In this document: in pieces, positions 58,723 through 64,000 of the stretch | How positions within the stretch are numbered: position 1 is the stretch's first letter | Layout: each line of letters starts with the position of its first letter | Assembly: GCA_032871835.1 (NCBI GenBank) | Contig: CM065296.1 | Span: forward strand, 13,966,001 to 14,030,000 | Origin: Dipteronia dyeriana | Taxonomy: Eukaryota; Streptophyta; Magnoliopsida; Sapindales; Sapindaceae | DNA length: 64,000 nucleotides | Reading direction: 5' to 3' | Made by a program: the position numbers and the translations under genes | The notes under the pieces: generated by a model | Database searches by the model: none | Told to the model about the DNA's origin: nothing | What the model saw: only the letters and a program-made list of their open reading frames with translations

Positions 58723-58740
58723 TGGCACCGTTATCGGGAA
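58723..58740 (+). other. Primer-binding site (tRNA-Asp type)
   Basis: TGGCACCGTTATCGGGAA, a mutated form of TGGCGCCGTTGCCGGGGA. That is the site used by Athila/Tat elements. Confidence 0.8.
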
Positions 58741-59247
58741 ACTGATTGAAAGATTATTTAATCTAGATTTGGTTTGATTTTTCTACTAGTTTTAGTTTAG
58801 AATTTACTTCTTTTTAATTTTTAATTTTTTCAAAAATAAAAAAAAGTGTGTTAAGCTGTTTTGTTTTTTTTGTCATGCATCAGTGTAATTGTCTGTTAGT
58901 TTTTTTTTAAAACTGTTCGGGAATTAGTCATTAGTTTAATTGTCAGCTGTTAAATGTTAAGATTTTTTTTTGTTTTATTATAGCAGTAGTATTCGTTTGT
59001 TTTGGTATTAAATTGGTTGTGCATAGTTTTTAATTTTATATTTTATTAGTCTATTTTTTATTTATTTCTTTGTTTGCTATTTTCTGTGTCAATTTCTGGT
59101 TTTCTTTGATTGAAAATATTATTGACCTTAGGACTAGAGATTTTGTGGTTAGGATTTGTGCTAGTTTATGCGTGTTTGGGGTCGGGATTCACATAATCGT
59201 TTGGTTAGGATTAACAACTCTGTATTTAATATGGCTGAAAATTTAAT
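58741..59247 (+). other. Leader of the Athila-lineage element
   Basis: T-rich, without open frames. It ends with a 17-bp duplication ATGGCTGAAAATTTAAT (59,231, and partially at 59,248) that places two ATGs in different frames in front of gag. Only the second opens the gag frame. Confidence 0.65.
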
Positions 59248-59855
59248 ATGGCTGAAAATGATGGAAATAATAACAACAATCAAGTAAGGGAACTTGTAGC
59301 ACCCGATGAGAGACCTCTTAAGGAGCACTTTTTACCTGTCACACATAATCACTCTTCTTGCATTGTATTGCCCCAGACTAGGGCGACACACTTTGAGCTT
59401 AAACCCAGTGTTATACAACTCATCTCATCATTCCATGGACTAGATAGAGACGACCCTTACATGCATGTCAAGGAATTCTTAGACATATGTTCAACCTTTA
59501 GGTTCCAAAATTTCTCAGATGAGATTGTTAGGCTTCGCCTGTTTCCATTATCTTTAAAAGATAAGGCTAAAGCATGGCTAAATTCACTTCCTCTTAATTC
59601 AATCATTAGTTGGGGCCAATTAATTAGTAAGTTTTTGTCTAAATTTTTCCCAATGTCAAAAACAAATGCCTTTAGGAGAGAAATTTCAGATTTTAGGCAA
59701 ATTGAGGGTGAGCAATTTTATGTGTGTTTGGAGAGATTTAAAGACTTACTTTTAAGGTGTCCCCACTATGGTTTTGAATTGTGGAGACTCGTGCAATAAT
59801 TTTATAACGGATTGACCATGTCTAACCGTCATATGATTGAGTCGATGAATAATGG
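59248..59855 (+). pseudogene. Athila gag, N-terminal part
   Basis: Open for 183 codons from the ATG at 59,248. Blocks: LKEHFLPVTHNHSSCIVLPQ, FELKPSVIQLISSFHGLDRD, MHVKEFLDICSTFRFQNF, LRLFPLSLKDKAKAWLNSLP (the retrotransposon gag domain) and SKFLSKFFPMSKTNAFRREI. An in-frame TAA at 59,797-59,799 follows RLVQ. The frame then continues (FYNGLTMSNRHMIESMNNG) until the copia solo LTR at 59,856. Gag normally forms the virus-like particle. Confidence 0.85.
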
Positions 59856-60337
59856 TGTTGGAACCCCGTTCACCGGTCACGCAGCGGAACTAGGTTTTGA
59901 AATTTTTATACATATCATATCTGTATATGGGACCAGTGAACTTTGGATCGTAATTATTTTTCGGAACCAATACATACAATATGTATACACAGGAAATTCT
60001 AATCAACAAAAAGCAGAAGAAGAAAATCTTACCAACGTTTGGAGGCTCCTTCACTTTTCGATATGCTCCTGTCTGAACCACTTGATCTTCCTCGCTATCT
60101 CCCGGGACTGGTAACTGCGTGTGGACGCGTCACGGTCTCAGGAACTTGAATGGAGGATGTAGAGAGAATTGAAGAAACTTTTTCTTCCTTGTATTTCAAA
60201 AACACATAAAACATGAAATAATATATTAATATGTCTCTCTTTTTACAAATGTATATATCAAACTTTGCTGATCTCGCTTTTTGCAAAAATAATATATATC
60301 AAACTCTGTTGATCTATATATCAGCGCACTACTGCTC

Positions 60338-60382
<45 letters not shown>

Positions 60383-61901
60383 CACTCTACTTGCTTCACC
60401 AAATACATATATATTTATAAATTAAGTATTTGCATCCTATGCAAATTCTTTTATACTATTGTTTCATGTACACATCAATTTACATCCAATGCAATCTCTA
60501 TTGTGTTATTAGTTGGTATATATATTTTAATTATCCTTTTTAAATATATCTAATATATTAAAAGTGATAATAAGTATTTTAAATTTAAACTAAATTCAAA
60601 TACTTAGATAAATAATTTAGTAAAAATAAAATAATCCTATTATTTTATCTTCACCTAAATCCATATATCAATTAACACCCTCCAATTAATAGTTAATTAA
60701 TAATTCATAATTATCAATATAATTAAATAATCTAATTATTTAATTAATTTAACTATTAACATTAATTAATTAAATAATCTCATTATTCAATTAATTCCCG
60801 AATATGTATGTGTCACTTTCGTAACACAATTAATTGGACAATCCAATTAATTAATCGTGACCTTTGTTACCTAAATCGATCGGGCTAGCAAGGGGACCTA
60901 ATGAACCCACAGTATTTTGAGCTCCAATAATCCTCGGAATCATTAATTAAACTCTTTAATTAATATTCCTTGATTATTAACTCCTTGATTATTAACTCCG
61001 GTGTTATTCCACTAAAAACCCGAAGCTGCACTCTCTCAACTGTAGACGTTTTTACACAGACCGATATAACTCGGTGTCCATCGATATAGCTATTACACAT
61101 GGTGTGATCCTCCACAATAGTTCATAATTAGAGCTGGGTCATAATATCCGTTATACCCCTCTAATTACATATATCCTTTAAGTACCGTTGATTCTCTAAT
61201 GGACAATAAATCATATTTCCTCACGAAATTAGGAGAGCGCTCATATTGTCCAAGCCCCGAATCAACCCTTAAGGGAACTACCATCTACTTCTCACAAGAA
61301 AGAGTGGATTCCACTATTGTGTACAAACCTTTCCAGCCACAAGCCAAACCGCAATCCCAACATACGGAGTATATTGATCAGGAAATGCATCTGACCTCAC
61401 CCATGGTATATCAAAGACCACGATCTAACCTGAAGGAGTCGATAAGACACTCAAGATTAAGATCATCCACATATAGCCATCATTAGTTGATATATATGAA
61501 TCTCATCGGTAAACGAATCTTGGTGAGAGATTCATATAGATCATGACCCAGTCCTATATGATCATATCATACAAGGTGCCTCCATTCTCATATCTCCATA
61601 TGAATGATTCAGAATAGAATCACCGTACATTACGGAATGAACCACAACTATAGATTAACCACAAATAAAGTACTCAGCTTTATTTGCTATCTATGGACTC
61701 TTTAGATTGCACGTCTCTTACTGTATCCATCCCTATATGACACTCATATACACAGTTCGAGATTACATCCGACAATCTTGGATGTTAAATTTATGCACAA
61801 GTTATATAATAAACAATACAACAAGAATGTATTAAATTTTTCCTTTTATTTATTTAATAAATCCATTTACAAATTACATCTTTAGGGCATAAACCCCAAC
61901 A
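59856..61901 (-). repeat. Copia family-A solo LTR with perfect 5-bp target duplication
   Basis: This 2,046-bp LTR starts TGTTGGAACC and ends CCCCAACA (perfect TGTTG/CAACA inverted ends). AATGG lies at 59,851-59,855 and again at 61,902-61,906. It has the same family and orientation (minus) as the LTR of copia element 1 (6721-8793). It contains a TA microsatellite (60,342-60,379). No internal sequence remains, so LTR-LTR recombination has deleted the element. It splits the Athila gag frame. Confidence 0.93.
60342..60379. repeat. (AT)n microsatellite
   Basis: About 19 AT units inside the copia solo LTR. Confidence 0.95.
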
Positions 61902-62696
61902 AATGGGGCATTCTTGAACTTGAATAGTACTGATGCGTGGAAATTCCTTGAAACTTTGTCTGAAAATTCTCAGCAATAGGATTTTTCCACTGAAAGAAAG
62001 AAGCCTAAGAAAGGGGGGTTGTATGAGGTGAGAGATGATGTAAATGTCAAAGTGCCTTAGGAAACCTCATTAGGAAGGTAGAAGCCCTAGCTTTGAGTCA
62101 AACTATGAATTCTGCAATGAGTGCTAGGAATGAGAGGTGTTCTTCGTGTGTCAACCCATCCCCCACATGTTCGGAGAGCTATATTGATCAAGCAAATGCC
62201 CTGAATTCTTATGGGAGATCATCTGATAGCCCATTTTCTACCACCTATAACCTCAATTGGAGGAATCACCCAAACTTCTCTTGGAGGCAAAACCAGCCTC
62301 TAACGAATCATGGAGGGCAACAATACGCTACTCCTAATCCATCATATCCCCCAGGTTTTCAGTCCATTCCCCATTTTTCTCCTCCTCAAAGGAAACCTTC
62401 CTTATTGGACACTTTACAGCAATTTATGCAAACAACCCAGCAGTCTATTCTGAAACTGGAAACTCAAGTGGGTCAGTTAGCAACTGTCATAGGGGAGAAA
62501 GAGAAAGGGAAATTACCTAGTCAGCCAGTTCCTAACCCTAAAGGTCAGTTTGAGATAGGATCCATTTCTGAGAGGAGTCATGAGGAACCCAAATCCATTA
62601 CCACCCTTAGGTCTGGTCGAAAAATAGACAATCATGTGAATGTACTTAAGAAGAGGAAAAATGTTGAGAGGCCTGAATTAGAGCAATTAGGATTAT
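61902..62696 (+). pseudogene. Athila gag, C-terminal part
   Basis: After the solo LTR the gag frame resumes (AFLNLNSTDAWKFLETLSEN) and meets a TAG near 61,976. It continues with KKPKKGGLYEV and, in the open stretch 62,093-62,698, ALNSYGRSSDSPFSTTYNLNW, RNHPNFSWRQNQPLTN, LDTLQQFMQTTQQSILKLE, VGQLATVIGEKEKGKLPSQP and SITTLRSGRKIDNHV. These are in the normal Athila order between gag and protease. Confidence 0.8.
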
Positions 62697-63480
62697 GAGA
62701 TCTTAGACCCACCCCTGTGAGACTTCAGCTAGCTGATAGGTCTGTCAAAATTTCTAGGGGTACTATAGAGGATGTTTTGATCAAGGTTGACAAGTTCTAC
62801 TTTCCTGTGGACTTTATTGTCATAGACTCTCAGCCCGTAGAAGATGTTAGTGCTCAAATTCCTATGATTTTTGGACGACCCTTCTTGGCCACCTTCAACG
62901 CAATAATTAATTGTCGCAATGGAGTCATGAAACTTTCTTTTGGGAATATGACTGTAGAACTCAATGTGTTCAATGCGTGTCAACAACCTCTAGATCATGA
63001 TGATTTAAGTGAGGTTAATTTTATTGATAGTGTTGTCCATGATTCCTTTAGGCATTCATCCTATGGTGATCCTTTAGAGAGATGTCTAGCTCATTTTGGC
63101 ATGGATTTTGATGATGACAGTGTAGTTAGTGAGGTGAATTCTTTGTTAGAATCTGCCCCATTGATGAATACTGACAAATGGAAAGCCAAAATAGAACCTC
63201 TTTTACCTTCTGAGTCCATACCTTTTCCATATGTAGAGAAACCACCCAAGTTGGAACTGAAACCTCTCCCTGATACATTGAAATATGTGTTTTTAGGGAA
63301 TTCTGAGACCTTGCCTGTTATCATATCATTTGATTTAGAAAAAGAACTGGAAGTTAAGCTCATTAGTCTACTTAGGGAGCATAGAGAAGCCATAAGTTGG
63401 ACAATAGTGGACATTAAGGGTATTAGTCCATCAGTGTGCATGCATAGGATTCATTTAGAAGAAAATGTCAAACCCTCCCA
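62697..63480 (+). pseudogene. Athila protease C-terminus and RT linker, active site deleted
   Basis: The open frame 62,717-63,670 starts in the second half of the protease (RLQLADRSVKISRGTIEDVL, VDKFYFPVDFIVIDSQP, IPMIFGRPFLATFNAIINC). Athila elements normally have an aspartic active-site block upstream, after a stretch of more than 100 residues. Here RPELEQLGL, directly before the LRPTPV stretch, follows gag, so the catalytic half is missing. The linker reads LPDTLKYVFLGNSETLPVII and EREAISWTIVDIKGISPSVC-like sequence. Confidence 0.75.
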
Positions 63481-64000
63481 TGAGTCTCAAAGGAGACTAA
63501 ACCCTAATATGAAAGAGGTTGTGAGAGCTGAAGTGATTAAGCTTTTAGATGTGGGTGTCATTTACCCGATCTCTGATAGTGCTTGGGTGAGTCCTGTTCA
63601 GGTTGTGCCTAAAAAGTCTGGCATTACGGTAGTCAAGAATAATAATAATGAGTTAGCCCCACCCGAATGAAAACTGGGTGGCGTGTTTGCATTGACTACC
63701 GTAAGTTGAATGTCTCCACTAGGAAAGATCATTTTCCTCTTCCCTTCATAGATCAGATGTTAGAGAGGTTAGCCGATCATGCATTTTATGGTTTTCTTGA
63801 TGATTATTCCGGTTATAACCAGATCCCCATAGCACATGAAGACCAAGAGAAGACAACATTCACTTGTCCTTTTGGTACCTTCACCTACCGTCGCATGCCT
63901 TTTGGGTTATGCAATGCACCTGCTATATTTCAACGGTGTATGATGAGCATATTTTATGATATGGTAGAGCGTTTCTTAGATGTGTTCATGGATGATTTTT
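63481..64000 (+). pseudogene. Athila reverse transcriptase, truncated by the window end
   Basis: Starts SHESQRRLNPNMKEVVRAEV, KLLDVGVIYPISDSAWVSPV, QVVPKKSGITVVKNNNNE. A frameshift of one missing base near 63,655-63,665 moves the rest into another frame: GWRVCIDYRKLNVSTRKDHF, PLPFIDQMLERLADHAFY, LDDYSGYNQIPIAHEDQEKT, MPFGLCNAPAIFQRCMMSIF and the catalytic FMDD box at the last bases of the window. Apart from the frameshift the domain looks well kept. Confidence 0.85.

Larger units (their letters stand above)
57492..64000 (+). mobile_element. Ty3/gypsy Athila-lineage element, 5' part (runs off the window)
   Basis: Plus-strand element: LTR (57,492-58,711), primer-binding site (58,723-58,740), leader, gag interrupted by a copia solo LTR (59,856-61,901), a protease region and the reverse transcriptase up to its catalytic box at the window end. 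The gag (LPQTRATHFELKPSVIQL, then HGLDRDDPYMHVKEF) and the QLADRSVKISRGTIEDVL block are those of plant Athila elements. Several stops, an internal deletion and a frameshift show it is dead. Confidence 0.85.

Noticed and set aside
61199..61486. 95-codon frame on the plus strand
   Set aside because: It is inside the copia solo LTR; the same LTR at 8,100-8,380 has it closed by changes, so it is not conserved.
1..64000. CRISPR arrays, bacterial operons, tRNA or rRNA genes
   Set aside because: The window is eukaryotic; no spaced identical repeats with unique spacers and no tRNA- or rRNA-like sequence were seen.

Overview
This window is nuclear DNA of a flowering plant, probably a eudicot. The evidence is a spliced plant-type ARIADNE ubiquitin-ligase gene with GT-AG introns, Ty1/copia and Ty3/gypsy LTR retrotransposons with plant primer-binding sites, PIF/Harbinger-like terminal-inverted-repeat elements, and an integrated plant pararetrovirus (Caulimoviridae). 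The DNA is AT-rich. I see no tRNA, rRNA or CRISPR. No species can be named from the sequence alone.

Region by region. From 1 to 31,900 there is a retrotransposon graveyard. It starts with a Tat-like gypsy integrase scrap (1-976), fused to copia element 1 on the minus strand (976-8,793). Element 1 abuts the LTR of copia element 3, also minus (8,794-14,590), which carries a 2.6-kb SIRE-like solo LTR (10,433-13,051, target duplication CATAC). Element 3 is joined at about 14,600 to an LTR-less gypsy fragment on the minus strand (to about 19,525). That fragment carries an Athila-family solo LTR (16,035-17,304, duplication AAACA). It then meets copia element 2 on the plus strand (19,528-29,974), whose 3' LTR holds a 763-bp Harbinger-like element (duplication TTA). 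A remnant of a plant gypsy-type transposon gene and an LTR-like promoter stretch follow. From 31,930 to 34,100 the sequence is intergenic, with a second small TIR element, a cluster of palindromes and a clean 21-bp tandem repeat.

From 34,100 to 43,640 lies the only intact cellular gene I can support: an ARI7/ARI8-type RING-IBR-RING E3 ligase on the minus strand, with 15 coding exons and 592 codons. I traced every exon boundary through consensus splice sites and a continuous reading frame.

From 44,200 to 50,983 there is one near-complete endogenous caulimovirid copy, plus strand. The order is movement protein, coat protein, zinc knuckle, protease, reverse transcriptase, RNase H and a C-terminal region of unknown role, then the promoter with a TATA box, a poly(A) signal and the leader. 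The viral circle was opened inside the leader, and TA-dinucleotide repeats flank both ends. The coding region is broken by three in-frame stops and two frameshifts.

From 51,000 to the end come a 939-bp Harbinger-like element (duplication TAA), a Tekay/Del-like gypsy LTR on the minus strand (52,433-55,228), 2.3 kb of featureless AT-rich DNA, and an Athila-lineage gypsy element on the plus strand. The Athila element starts at 57,492 and runs off the window inside its reverse transcriptase. A copia family-A solo LTR (59,856-61,901) with a perfect AATGG duplication sits in its gag.

The genes do not form a pathway. The host gene is a housekeeping-type E3 ligase in a repeat-rich neighbourhood, and everything else is decaying mobile or viral DNA. 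Nested insertions, solo LTRs with exact target duplications, and one filled/empty-site pair give a relative chronology.
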